A DNA stretch of 64,000 bases from Brevibacillus brevis (lineage in GTDB: Bacteria > Bacillota > Bacilli > Brevibacillales > Brevibacillaceae): assembly GCF_022026395.1 (NCBI RefSeq), contig NZ_CP041767.1, positions 4,732,501 to 4,796,500 on the forward strand, in the 5' to 3' direction. The translations under genes were made by a program, and so were the position numbers. Of this stretch, positions 25,685 to 34,032 are shown one piece after another. Positions within the stretch are counted from its first letter, which is position 1, and each line of letters opens with the position of its first letter. Below the pieces are notes generated by a model. That model was not told the origin of the DNA, made no database searches, and worked only from the letters and a program-made list of their open reading frames with translations.

Positions 25685-25863
25685 GTTCCTCGTTCCCCTC
25701 TGTTTTTCTCTTATTTTTGGAAAATCCAGCTAATAGAAAGAACTTCTCGATTCGTCCCCATATTCCTTCATGTTTTGACATCTTTTGCTGTCAAAACAGT
25801 AATAACGTCACGATTATTCTATCTCCTGAAAATATTGACGTTTTTGCTAGAAAAAAGTTACAG

Positions 25864-25896
25864 AAAAAAGGATGAAGCGAAAAGCTTCACCCTTCT
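25864..25896 (-). terminator. Rho-independent terminator
   Basis: Stem AAGGATGAAGC with GCTTCACCCTT, short loop, followed by six T on the minus strand; nine nt past the GNAT-RidA stop. Confidence 0.8.
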
Positions 25897-25905
25897 ATTT
25901 CCTCC

Positions 25906-26850
25906 CTACCATTTCGCTGCCCAAGCTTCTATCTCCACTTTGAGCGAAGGGACTGCCAATGCCGGGACGTAAGACATGGTCATCGCTGGCGGTGTCCCCC
26001 CGTGGAACTTCTCCCATACCTGATTAAAATGCTTCCAATCCATTTGCTCGGTTGCCCATATATTGATTTTGATGATATGGTCCGCGCTAACTGATTCACT
26101 TTCAAAATTGCGCAGTATGTTCTGTAGCGTGTTTTCTACTTGTTCTTTCATACCTGTCGGCAACTCTCCATGAATGTCCATTCCTACCTGCCCAGAAAGC
26201 ACGAGCAAATCGGCTCCTTTTGGAACGACCGTCAGATGTGTATAGGCTCCCATAGGCGGAGCAACTGATCCAGGATTTTTACGTTGAACCTGGGGCTTCA
26301 CCTGGTCGGTTTGTTCTTCCTTGACGATCGCCAGTGTTTGATGATCTTCCCACCGACCATTGATTTTCACGTTTTTCTTGGCAATCCCTTCCTTGTGGAA
26401 ACCAGCTTTTAGCAGCACCTTGATCGAACCTATATTATGCGGCATCACGCCTGCTTCCAAACGGTGAAGGCCTAATGTCTCGAAGGCATAGGCCACGACG
26501 AGTTTTACTGCTTCAGTCATGTAGCCTTTTCCATTATGCGCTTTGTCCAGGAAGTAACCGATCCAGCAGCTTTGCAGATTCTCCCTTACGACCTCCGAAA
26601 GGATCACTTCCCCAATGATTTCATCCTGTCCTTTTTTCGCAATGACAAAAAAGTACCCTCTGTCCTCTTCTTTTAACGCCAACGCGCTCTTGATCCTGTC
26701 GATTTGTCCTTCCAGCGTGTAAAACGTCTCTTCTCTCGTCCCTGTGAAGTTTTGAAAGAAGTCTCTGTTTCTCATTTCAAGCGCCAAGAGGCTCTGTGCA
26801 TCCGATTCTTGTACCAGTCTTACGTAAATGTTCTCTCCGTTTCCTTGCAT
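25906..26850 (-). CDS. GNAT acetyltransferase fused to a RidA/YjgF-like domain
   Basis: 314 residues. Residues about 1-180 are a RimJ/RimL-type acetyltransferase (IYVRLVQESDAQSLLALEMR; acetyl-CoA loop GYFLDKAHNGKGYMTEAV; RLEAGVMPHNIGSIKVLLKA). Residues about 190-314 are a RidA-like domain (VAPPMGAYTHLTVVP, VLSGQVGMDIHGELP, PSLKVEIEAWA). The arginine that binds the imine in active RidA (usually PAR-S/T) appears as PPAMTM here, so deaminase activity is unlikely and the domain may bind a ligand. ATG 26850 is chosen by the SD AAGGGAG; an earlier in-frame ATG at 26970 would run through the hairpin leader and is rejected. See leader features upstream. Confidence 0.85.
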   Translation of the reverse strand: MQGNGENIYVRLVQESDAQSLLALEMRNRDFFQNFTGTREETFYTLEGQIDRIKSALALKEEDRGYFFVIAKKGQDEIIGEVILSEVVRENLQSCWIGYFLDKAHNGKGYMTEAVKLVVAYAFETLGLHRLEAGVMPHNIGSIKVLLKAGFHKEGIAKKNVKINGRWEDHQTLAIVKEEQTDQVKPQVQRKNPGSVAPPMGAYTHLTVVPKGADLLVLSGQVGMDIHGELPTGMKEQVENTLQNILRNFESESVSADHIIKINIWATEQMDWKHFNQVWEKFHGGTPPAMTMSYVPALAVPSLKVEIEAWAAKW

Positions 26851-26875
26851 ACAATCCATCTCCCTTTTTCGAAAT

Positions 26876-26939
26876 AAAAAAACACCACAGGAAATCCTGC
26901 GGTGCCCTAAAAAGAAAACCACAGGAATGCGACCTGTGG
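26876..26939 (-). promoter_or_regulatory. Tandem hairpin-terminators, candidate attenuator
   Basis: On the minus strand hairpin H1 (26939-26919, arms CCACAGG/CCTGTGG) is followed by TTTTCTTTTT, and hairpin H2 (26904-26883, arms CACCGCAGG/CCTGTGGTG) by seven T. The right arm of H1 can also pair with the left arm of H2, which would abolish both terminators. H2 ends only about 30 nt before the GNAT-RidA start, and no promoter is seen between them. Confidence 0.7.
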
Positions 26940-26988
26940 CGTTTTTCCACTGTATCCTGATGAATCCCACTACATCAAAGGATGGTCG

Positions 26989-27096
26989 CTATATCCGTTT
27001 TTGGACATACTTCTCCCGTGATGTAGCCAGATCAAAGAAAACAGCGGTGGAGTATCCAATTCCTTTTGGCAAAGACAGTAATGATCTTTTTTTCAT
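26989..27096 (-). CDS. Leader peptide / small ORF (35 aa)
   Basis: 35 codons, peptide beginning MKKRSLLSLPKGIGYSTAVF and ending YVQKRI. The ATG at 27096 has an excellent SD (AAAGGAGGGTAT) 8 nt upstream, better than that of the gene behind. It is followed after 50 nt by the two hairpin-terminators. Not in any family I know; no membrane segment or run of one codon. Either a leader peptide for ribosome-controlled attenuation or a small protein with its own terminators. Confidence 0.6.
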   Translation of the reverse strand: MKKRSLLSLPKGIGYSTAVFFDLATSREKYVQKRI

Positions 27097-27195
27097 GTGG
27101 ATACCCTCCTTTCCGCTATTTTCTGCGCATACCATTCGATATAGAGACGGTCGTAGCAACAACCGTTACATTTTTATCCATAAAACTACTCCACA

Positions 27196-27224
27196 AGTAT
27201 AGCGGCAAATGACATTCGTGGCAA
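27196..27224 (-). promoter_or_regulatory. Sigma-A type promoter of the leader
   Basis: On the minus strand TTGCCA (27224-27219), 17-nt spacer, TATACT (27201-27196). It places the transcript start near 27189, about 95 nt before the leader peptide and 340 nt before the GNAT-RidA gene. A stem-loop (CGGTTGT/ACGACCG) lies in the leader upstream of the peptide. Confidence 0.7.
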
Positions 27225-27340
27225 CAGCATCAGTGTCACTTTTTTCAAGAGGAATAGATCCATTTTTTTGTGGAACAATGAAAGGAGAGAAGATTGTCAT
27301 CATTCATAATCCGATTGCAAGAAAGAAGGGAGCTACCTGT

Positions 27341-27874
27341 ATGACGATTCAACGTTTTGTTCGGGAGTCGCGCACGTTTAAAGCAAGCCATGTGCTGCCC
27401 CCGGATACGAACAATCACAATACGCTGTTCGGCGGCAGGCTGATGGCGCATATCGACGATGTTGCTGCTATCTCTGCCATGAAGCATGCCCGGGGGCCAG
27501 TTGTGACAGCCTCCACAGATTCCGTCGACTTTTTGCAGCCAATCCGGGTGGACAATGAGGTTGCACTCGAAGCCTTCGTCACATGGACGCATAATACGTC
27601 GATGGAGGTCTTCGTCAAAATTGTTGCGGAGGATTTGCTAACGGGCGTTCGATGCGTCTGTGCCACATCATTTCTCACGTTTGTAGCGATTGGCGAGGAT
27701 GGGCGGCCTACCCCTGTACCCAAGGTCGTGCCGGAGACGGAAGAGGAAGTATTCCTGCATAATGGTGCTGACGAGCGAGCGGCGGCACGAAAAATCAGGC
27801 GGAAGGATAACAAGCATCTCGCGGATATGCTTGGAACGAGACGTCCGTGGGAGCCATTATTGAACACCCCGTAA
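27341..27874 (+). CDS. Acyl-CoA thioesterase (hotdog, YkhA/YciA type)
   Basis: 177 residues with one hotdog domain. HVLPPDTNNHNTLFGGRLMAHIDDVAAISA contains the conserved N and the catalytic Asp; SVDFLQPIRVDNEV and EVFVKIVAEDLLTG complete the fold. It hydrolyses acyl-CoA to free acid and CoA in the cytosol; chain length cannot be read from sequence. ATG 27341 has the SD AAGAAGGGAG; the 44 upstream in-frame codons are not needed. The gene is divergent from the GNAT-RidA leader. Confidence 0.92.
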   Translation: MTIQRFVRESRTFKASHVLPPDTNNHNTLFGGRLMAHIDDVAAISAMKHARGPVVTASTDSVDFLQPIRVDNEVALEAFVTWTHNTSMEVFVKIVAEDLLTGVRCVCATSFLTFVAIGEDGRPTPVPKVVPETEEEVFLHNGADERAAARKIRRKDNKHLADMLGTRRPWEPLLNTP

Positions 27875-27875
27875 C

Positions 27876-27922
27876 GCCCAAAAGTCCCCTTGCCTTTTTA
27901 TAGGCAGGGGACTTTTGGCTGT
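27876..27922. terminator. Strong bidirectional terminator
   Basis: A long stem (GCCCAAAAGTCCCCTTGCC with GGCAGGGGACTTTTGGC, one mismatch and a 7-base loop) directly after the thioesterase stop and before the convergent GNAT gene. Confidence 0.85.
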
Positions 27923-27961
27923 AACTGCCTAATTCCTTCGTCCCTCCCAGCCACTAGCTCT

Positions 27962-28459
27962 TTAGACAACGCTCAAGCGATAGTGGAGAAAGTCATCCGT
28001 TGTTTCCGGCTCCATCTCATAGGGTTTGAATCCATTTTTCAGCAACACTTTTTGCGAGGAGATGTTATCCGGTGTTGTTTTCGCACAGATCATTCTGACA
28101 TTCAAGTGGGGAGCATGCCCCTCCAAAAAGAGCTTCAGTGCCTGTGAAGCTACTCCTTTTCCAGCGGTATCTTCCCCGACTCGATAGCCGAGATGTCCGA
28201 TTCCTTCATCTTTTTCGATGTCTACCAGATTCATTCTGCCCAAGATGTCACCTTGGCTGTTTTTGATGAGGCCAAAAAACGAGATTCCTTGCGCCTGCTC
28301 GTCGAGCAAGGCTTGCAGACCTCGTAAAAAATGGTCATATTGGTAGTAAGCATCTCCCCGACTGGGAACCGATTTTTCAAAAAAGGCGCGATTGCGCACT
28401 TCAAATTGAAACAAGCTGGCTGCATCCTGTATGCTTAATTTTTCGACAGCAATCCTCAT
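27962..28459 (-). CDS. GNAT family N-acetyltransferase
   Basis: 165 residues, RimJ/RimL-type GNAT. Acetyl-CoA motif GYRVGEDTAGKGVASQALKLF, then ICAKTTPDNISSQKVLLKNG. The N-terminal FEVRNRAFFEKSVPSRGDAYY is close to the same part of the GNAT-RidA fusion (LEMRNRDFFQNFTGTREETFY), so the two are likely paralogues. Substrate may be an N-terminal amine or a small molecule. A small membrane protein gene starts 37 bp away on the other strand. Confidence 0.9.
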   Translation of the reverse strand: MRIAVEKLSIQDAASLFQFEVRNRAFFEKSVPSRGDAYYQYDHFLRGLQALLDEQAQGISFFGLIKNSQGDILGRMNLVDIEKDEGIGHLGYRVGEDTAGKGVASQALKLFLEGHAPHLNVRMICAKTTPDNISSQKVLLKNGFKPYEMEPETTDDFLHYRLSVV

Positions 28460-28496
28460 GGGTACGTATCCTTTCTTGAATCGAGGTGGAATGAAT

Positions 28497-28679
28497 ATGG
28501 CAGTTGCTTATTTGGAAGAAGGCACGTTTATCGCCTTTATTGCCTTTACAATATTTTTCTTTGTTGCTTACAAGCTCGACCAGATTTCGTTTGTCTCCTT
28601 CATTGTCTCCTTGGCCGTCACGGCTTGCGTTCACGCTGCCTTCTATTGGTTAATTGTAAAATATTGGCCGTTTTTTTAA
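28497..28679 (+). CDS. Small membrane protein (60 aa)
   Basis: 60 residues with two hydrophobic segments (about 10-27 and 33-55) and no conserved catalytic residue. ATG 28497 is chosen because GAGGTGG precedes it by 7 nt; an ATG two codons earlier is possible. Divergent from the GNAT gene. Not recognised. Confidence 0.6.
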   Translation: MAVAYLEEGTFIAFIAFTIFFFVAYKLDQISFVSFIVSLAVTACVHAAFYWLIVKYWPFF

Positions 28680-28682
28680 TAG

Positions 28683-28720
28683 CGCAAAAAAGGCGCAGGA
28701 TGGAACTCCCGCTCCTTTAC
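28683..28720. terminator. Terminator between convergent genes
   Basis: Imperfect stem AAAGGCGCAGGA with TCCCGCTCCTTT; six T follow on the minus strand. It ends the long WG-repeat gene and perhaps the small membrane gene. Confidence 0.65.
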
Positions 28721-28730
28721 GTTGATCTGC

Positions 28731-31643
28731 TCACAGCTTCGCTTCATAGGCTGCAAGCAATTGAGCTGCTTGCTTGTTGTACTGGTTGACCAAGCCTTGA
28801 ATGGCTTTTTGCCACTCGGCTTGTGGGAGCGGCACTGGCAGTTGATTCGCCGACTTGCCGTTCACGATCAGGGCTGTTGTGAGCATTTGCTGTTGTGCGT
28901 CACTGAGTGATGTCGTCGTTAACACCTTTGGCTTGAGCACTTTTTTTCCTTTCAGGGAACGCATGAGCTCTGTCATCAAGATGTGCTGATACTCCGCGTA
29001 CAAATTCATCGTCATGTAGTAGCTCATTCCCTCTCGAAACGGTACAATTCCCCGCTTCTGTGCCCATTCCAATACCTGTGGCGTCGTCATCGCTTGACTA
29101 GTTTTGCCCATCGCCATGAAATAAGCCACTCGGAACATATCTTCGTCGCTCATGACTGAACGATTCTCATCGGCTTTGATGATACCTTTGGACACCAATT
29201 CTGAAAGTACCGCCTGCTTGCCTGCATCCTTCGGCAGATTCAAATAAAGCGCCAGATTGGCAAAAAAATGGCTCTCGCTGTTGCCGCCAGCCGGCCAGCT
29301 ATACGGTTTGCCGAAATCGATCAGCTCAAGCGGGCGTTGTCGCATTGTATCTGAGTAGGCCGTAAACGATTGGAACGTGATCGGACTATAGGAGACCACA
29401 GGTTTTTTCGTCAGGAATCTTGTCGCAAACTGCTCTTGCCCACCTTGATCGAGATAACCGAACTGGTCTTTGGTTGTGAATACATAAGGCGTCTGAACGT
29501 CTGCCTCGCTCCACACTTGTGGGAATACTTTGCTTGTTGGCAAAATCGCCTCGTATTTGGCCGCTGTCAGTACCTTTCCTTCCAGCGACATAAGGCCGTA
29601 CAATCCCGTCTTCTTGTCCTGGTAGGCAATGGCACCCGTCTTGAGATCATATACGTGCATATACTTCATGGACTGATAATCGCCCGTGCTTAAGCGGAGC
29701 AACTGTGGTGAATAGACATCCCATCCTGTAGTTGACTGAATCAATACCCGATCAAAATAAGATTCCGTGTGAAAACCTTTCACGCTAGTGAGCTTGCTTA
29801 CGAGCTGGTTCCCTTCTTGCGCCCATACATCCTGCGTGCCGTCCAACCGTGCTGTCATCACGATCTTTTGATTTTGTACTATCATTTGGTTTGCATCACG
29901 ATACACAAAATCGCTCACGGCCTGGAGTTGCCCGTCATCGACCTTGATCATCGCCATTCCGACATTCCCCGCTCTCACACCCATCGTGTATACGGAATCA
30001 GCAACTTTGATCAAGGTAAGAGGCGGTCCGTCGTTGCCTGACTTCCACACCGCGACTTTGATCTCCGTAGTCAACAGCTTGCCATCAGGGGTATAAAGAT
30101 CCGCCCAATCGTGATCCATTGCAACGATGAGATTGGTATCGGAATCCATATAGACATATTGGTAGAGCTTGCTGATTGGTTGGTTCGTCTTGCGGTCCAC
30201 AATCATCTCGCCTTTTCCCGGCTCATACTTTTTCGTCAAATCATCGGACAACATATTGGGATTGACAGCTTCTATTTGTTTCCCACTGATGCTGTATCGC
30301 AGCACCCTTCCATCCGGCTCTGTTACCAGCACCTCCCCCGTTACTCCCTCGTGGCGAATGATTCGATTCTCAACAGGAGACAGGACCAAGCCTTCATCTT
30401 CAGAATAAAGTCCGATTTTGTTTCCGTCCTTAATGCTAAGCATGCTGTAGCTGCCCAAGGTCACATACGAGTCGAACCAAAAATCTGGCTCCTTGACATC
30501 TTTTCCCCAGCCTGGGAGGATCGCTTTTTTCCCATCGCTGCGGACGAGCAAGCGCGCCGCTGGCGGACCTTCTGCCCGCGGATACGCAAAGGGGATGACC
30601 GTCCCTCCCCCGACTTGGAGGACACCGTACAGATTTGTTTTCGGGTCCTGTCCCAGCACGTAGCTGCCATGCAAGTACTGGGCTCCTTTTTTCAATGGAT
30701 GCGACGTACCTTTGGACTTGGAATGATACGTGATGACATCTCCAGAAACCGTGTAGTACACATCCGAATTGTTATGCTCGAACCCGACTTCTTTGTAAAT
30801 GGGCTCTGCCAGCATCCGTCCGTCCTTCCACAGCCCTTGTCCCTTGGGGCCGATCACCTGAAAGTATCCATTGTTCCAAATATAGAGCGCATTGTATTTC
30901 GGCTCGAGTACGTACTTGCCATTGCGATCAATCAAGCCTTCTTTTCCACCGGATCGCACCTTGAGATATGCAGTGTCAGGACCGCCTTCGTTTGGAATCA
31001 ATTCTGCTTTTGGCAGTGCAAACAGCTTTTTGCCGGAAGCAGGATCGTACATGATGAGCTCTTTGGGAGTAGTCGCGACGAAATAACGCTTTTTCTCCGC
31101 CTCTTTATTTTCCGTCTGATCAGGAGCAACGAGCTGTACCATCGTCAGCTTGCCTGCAACTGGCGGAATCAGCACCTTTCCATCTACATGGATCACCATC
31201 GATGATTTTCCTAAGAACATAATCGCTGTCCCTTGCTCATTGGATAAATAATACGGATGCGCCCCAGCAAACTTCATGGTCGACAGCTTGTTCGTCTTCA
31301 AATCGATATATTGGAACCAGCCGCCTTTTTGAACAATCGCAATATTTTTGGACTCCGGAATGTCAATATAATCCCAAATCGCGGGAGTTATTTCTTTCCC
31401 TGTCCGCGCGTCGAGAATTCCTTTTTTACCGCCCTTTGTTACGATCATGTTTTTGGATGATCGTTCAAAATCATCATAAATGGCCTGTGTGACCAGCTTG
31501 TTACCGTCCGTAAAACCGATTTTGTAGTCTGTTGTATACGGCTGAATCTGGGAAAACGTAGCCGCATGGACAGAAGAAGTCCATGTACTTGCCCCGAGTA
31601 TGACCGCCGTAACCAGACTCGCGGTTTTTGTTATTATGTTCAT
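28731..31643 (-). CDS. Secreted WG-repeat protein
   Basis: 970 residues. Signal peptide about 1-27 (ends VHAA). The body consists of WG/KWG-type beta-propeller-like repeats, for example GGKKGILDARTGKEITPAIW, GGKEGLIDRNGKYVLEPKY and DKKTGLYGLMSLEGKVLTAAKY. The C-terminal 180 residues are helical and resemble an SLH-like segment (NLPKDAGKQAVLSELVSKGI, then a second half), which could attach the protein to the wall; weak. Family function is unknown. No partner gene in an operon. The opposite strand carries long open frames only because of codon bias. Confidence 0.82.
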   Translation of the reverse strand: MNIITKTASLVTAVILGASTWTSSVHAATFSQIQPYTTDYKIGFTDGNKLVTQAIYDDFERSSKNMIVTKGGKKGILDARTGKEITPAIWDYIDIPESKNIAIVQKGGWFQYIDLKTNKLSTMKFAGAHPYYLSNEQGTAIMFLGKSSMVIHVDGKVLIPPVAGKLTMVQLVAPDQTENKEAEKKRYFVATTPKELIMYDPASGKKLFALPKAELIPNEGGPDTAYLKVRSGGKEGLIDRNGKYVLEPKYNALYIWNNGYFQVIGPKGQGLWKDGRMLAEPIYKEVGFEHNNSDVYYTVSGDVITYHSKSKGTSHPLKKGAQYLHGSYVLGQDPKTNLYGVLQVGGGTVIPFAYPRAEGPPAARLLVRSDGKKAILPGWGKDVKEPDFWFDSYVTLGSYSMLSIKDGNKIGLYSEDEGLVLSPVENRIIRHEGVTGEVLVTEPDGRVLRYSISGKQIEAVNPNMLSDDLTKKYEPGKGEMIVDRKTNQPISKLYQYVYMDSDTNLIVAMDHDWADLYTPDGKLLTTEIKVAVWKSGNDGPPLTLIKVADSVYTMGVRAGNVGMAMIKVDDGQLQAVSDFVYRDANQMIVQNQKIVMTARLDGTQDVWAQEGNQLVSKLTSVKGFHTESYFDRVLIQSTTGWDVYSPQLLRLSTGDYQSMKYMHVYDLKTGAIAYQDKKTGLYGLMSLEGKVLTAAKYEAILPTSKVFPQVWSEADVQTPYVFTTKDQFGYLDQGGQEQFATRFLTKKPVVSYSPITFQSFTAYSDTMRQRPLELIDFGKPYSWPAGGNSESHFFANLALYLNLPKDAGKQAVLSELVSKGIIKADENRSVMSDEDMFRVAYFMAMGKTSQAMTTPQVLEWAQKRGIVPFREGMSYYMTMNLYAEYQHILMTELMRSLKGKKVLKPKVLTTTSLSDAQQQMLTTALIVNGKSANQLPVPLPQAEWQKAIQGLVNQYNKQAAQLLAAYEAKL

Positions 31644-31764
31644 TGGTGATTAGCCTCCCTTGTCAAACATTCCCTTCCTTTTGACGCTTCGCAGTGCGAA
31701 ATAGTTTCGCTACACTTTTTCAAGCAACTGGAACCTTTTCTTTCCCTCCACTCGCTTTTAAGCG

Positions 31765-31773
31765 TGCTATAAT
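31765..31773 (+). promoter_or_regulatory. Extended -10 promoter
   Basis: TGCTATAAT, a perfect extended -10 element, 74 nt upstream of the AI-2E-type permease start. A second TATAAT stands at 31791-31796 without a matching -35. Confidence 0.55.
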
Positions 31774-31847
31774 TGTTCACACCGACGCAGTATAATCATC
31801 GTATACGGATGGGAGTGCTAAAAAGAGCACTTGGAAAGGATGTTCCC

Positions 31848-32909
31848 ATGAATTTCTTTGCTGCCGCCTTACAAAAGCCGGATGTAAGACGATTTGGGAT
31901 TTTAGCGTTGTTTTGTTTGTTGCTTTACTCCTTGGGAAGTATGCTGAACATGGTTTTGCTGACCTTTTTAGTTACCTATTTAATGAATCGGCTCCATCAA
32001 TACCTCACGCGTCTCACACACAAAGTCGCGCCGATCCATCCCAAGCTGATTCTCATTTTTCTCTATATGTTGTTGACGTTCTTTCTCGTTGTGGGTGGGA
32101 TGAAAGCCATTCCGGCTCTGATTCATCAAACCGGACAATTGTTCCATTCCATCGAGCAAGTGTACCACCAAAATCAGGACAATGAGTTTGCCCCCTATCT
32201 TATGTCTATTGTTGGGAAGCTAGATATGAAGGGCATCGTTCAAGGCAGCCTTGATTTTCTCGCAGTAGTCAGAAACGTTGGGTTCAATGTCTTTCTGGCG
32301 ATTATCTTGAGCCTGTTTTTCCTGCTCGGCAAAGACAATGTGGTTACGTTTACTGCTCAATTCCGCACGAGCAAATTATCCTGGCTATACAACGAAATCG
32401 CCTACTTTAGCCAAAAATTTATCCTGACCTTTGGCAAAGTAATCGAAACACAGCTGTTGATCGCCTTATTTAATACGACCTTCACCGTCATCGGTCTATG
32501 GATCATGGGCTTTCCGAATCTATTGGGACTCGCAATCATGGTCTTCATACTGGGGCTCATCCCGGTTGCAGGTGTCGCCATTTCACTGATTCCGCTCAGT
32601 GCCATCGCCTTCAGTGTCGGTGGTCTCGCAACTGTCGTCTATTTGCTCATTTTCATCATGGTGATTCACGCGCTTGAAGCCTATGTGTTGAATCCTCGCT
32701 TGATGGCAACGAAGACTCACTTGCCGATTTTCTACACATTTGTCGTTCTGATCTTTTCCGAGCATTTCTTTGGAGTATGGGGACTGATTGTCGGGATTCC
32801 GTCCTTTGTTTTCTTGCTGGACATCTTGGAAGTGAAGAAAATGGAACAACCCCCAACCAAAAATAAAGCCGTCCCAAAAGATGTACGAGATGTACCAGTC
32901 AACACGTGA
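31848..32909 (+). CDS. AI-2E family transporter (PerM/YdiK type)
   Basis: 353 residues with about eight hydrophobic segments. The family landmarks are the N-terminal YLMNRLHQYLTRLTHK loop, the amphipathic periplasmic-type stretch, and GLIPVAGVAISLIPLSAIAF and PIFYTFVVLIFSEHFFGVWGLIVGIP near the end. Members were named after E. coli TqsA, but most are of unknown substrate; some act as Na+/H+ antiporters. ATG 31848 is fixed by SD GGAAAGGA. Highly charged tail after residue 330. Single gene with terminator. Confidence 0.9.
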   Translation: MNFFAAALQKPDVRRFGILALFCLLLYSLGSMLNMVLLTFLVTYLMNRLHQYLTRLTHKVAPIHPKLILIFLYMLLTFFLVVGGMKAIPALIHQTGQLFHSIEQVYHQNQDNEFAPYLMSIVGKLDMKGIVQGSLDFLAVVRNVGFNVFLAIILSLFFLLGKDNVVTFTAQFRTSKLSWLYNEIAYFSQKFILTFGKVIETQLLIALFNTTFTVIGLWIMGFPNLLGLAIMVFILGLIPVAGVAISLIPLSAIAFSVGGLATVVYLLIFIMVIHALEAYVLNPRLMATKTHLPIFYTFVVLIFSEHFFGVWGLIVGIPSFVFLLDILEVKKMEQPPTKNKAVPKDVRDVPVNT

Positions 32910-32922
32910 CGGATAGACATAG

Positions 32923-32955
32923 AGAAGGAGCCCCTCGTGAAAAGGGCTCCTTTTG
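32923..32955. terminator. Bidirectional terminator
   Basis: Stem AAGGAGCCC with GGGCTCCTT, about 10-base loop, TTTT on the plus side. Separates two convergent genes. Confidence 0.8.
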
Positions 32956-32958
32956 CCT

Positions 32959-33852
32959 TTACTTGCCTTCAAACCACTTAATCAAAGCTTGCGTGCCGCT
33001 ATCTGCCTCGCCGTTTGCTGCCAGTTCTTCATAAAGCGATTTGGAGAGTGCGAGTCCTGGTGTCATCAGCCCCATTTCCTCCGCTGCTTCCAATGCGATT
33101 CCCATGTCCTTGATAAAATGTTTGACGTAAAAGCCAGGGGCGAAGTTGCCCGCGATCATGCGTGGCGCCAGATTCGACAGCGACCAGCTGCCTGCGGCCC
33201 CCGCTGCAATGCTCGTCAGCACTTTCTCCGGGTCCAGACCTGCTTTTTTCGCATACGCGATCGCTTCACATACACCAATCATGTTCGTCGCAATGCAAAT
33301 CTGGTTGCACATTTTGGTATGCTGACCTGCACCTGGACCGCCCTGCAGCACGACGTTTGTCCCCATGATCCTAAACACAGGCTCCATCGCATCAAATACT
33401 TCCTGATCGCCACCAACCATGATGGTCAGTCGCGCTTCACGTGCGCCCACATCTCCACCGGAGACAGGAGCATCCAGGGAATGCAGCTCGTGCTTTTTGG
33501 CTTCCTCATAAATATGTTTCGCCAGCGACGGCTTCGAAGTCGTCATATCGATCAAATAAGTGCCTGGCTTCGCATTTGCCACAATTCCGTCCGCGCCGAG
33601 ATACACTTCCTCAACATCGGATGGGTAGCCGACCATCGTGATGATGACGTTTGCCTCTTTTGCCAGCTCACTGATCTGTTCCTTCCAGATCGCACCGGCT
33701 GCCAGCAAGTCTGCTGCTTTTTCCTTTGTCCGCGTGTATACCAGTACTGTATATCCTGCTTGCAGAAAATGGTTTGCCATGCTTTTCCCCATGACACCCG
33801 TTCCTACAAATCCAATGATTCTTTCACCTACAGGCAAAGTCATGTGAACCAC
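32959..33852 (-). CDS. Beta-hydroxyacid dehydrogenase (YkwC-like, 3-HIBADH family)
   Basis: 297 residues. Rossmann motif FVGTGVMGKSMANHFLQAGY near residue 15; the family's substrate motif DAPVSGGDVGAREARLTIMVGG; catalytic lysine in GAGQHTKMCNQ. It oxidises a beta-hydroxyacid such as 3-hydroxyisobutyrate or tartronate semialdehyde with NAD(P); exact substrate unknown. B. subtilis YkwC is the closest type I can name. The start may be the second Met (MTLPVGERI). No operon partner. Confidence 0.92.
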   Translation of the reverse strand: MVHMTLPVGERIIGFVGTGVMGKSMANHFLQAGYTVLVYTRTKEKAADLLAAGAIWKEQISELAKEANVIITMVGYPSDVEEVYLGADGIVANAKPGTYLIDMTTSKPSLAKHIYEEAKKHELHSLDAPVSGGDVGAREARLTIMVGGDQEVFDAMEPVFRIMGTNVVLQGGPGAGQHTKMCNQICIATNMIGVCEAIAYAKKAGLDPEKVLTSIAAGAAGSWSLSNLAPRMIAGNFAPGFYVKHFIKDMGIALEAAEEMGLMTPGLALSKSLYEELAANGEADSGTQALIKWFEGK

Positions 33853-34032
33853 TCCTTCGTTTCTCTCTTTTCTATGATCTCGACAGTTGTACTTCTCGAA
33901 TCTATCCGAATATTCCTGCTACGCGTCTTTTGTGTTTAATGGAAAAAAGGACATATGTCGTTTTTTTCGCACGCAAATACCTTTTACTAAAGAGGGTATA
34001 ACCTGCAAGCAAACGAGCAGGAGGCTTGATAC

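Noticed and set aside
26851-26970. N-terminal extension of the GNAT-RidA gene from ATG 26970
   Set aside because: It would translate through both hairpin-terminators, has no SD, and lies outside the GNAT domain; the SD AAGGGAG points to ATG 26850.
30111-31205. Plus-strand open frame of 364 codons
   Set aside because: Antisense to the WG-repeat gene, no SD and low-complexity hydrophobic/His composition; a codon-bias shadow.
32953-33939. Plus-strand open frame of 328 codons
   Set aside because: Antisense to the YkwC-like dehydrogenase, which has clear family motifs; rich in Cys, His and Arg.
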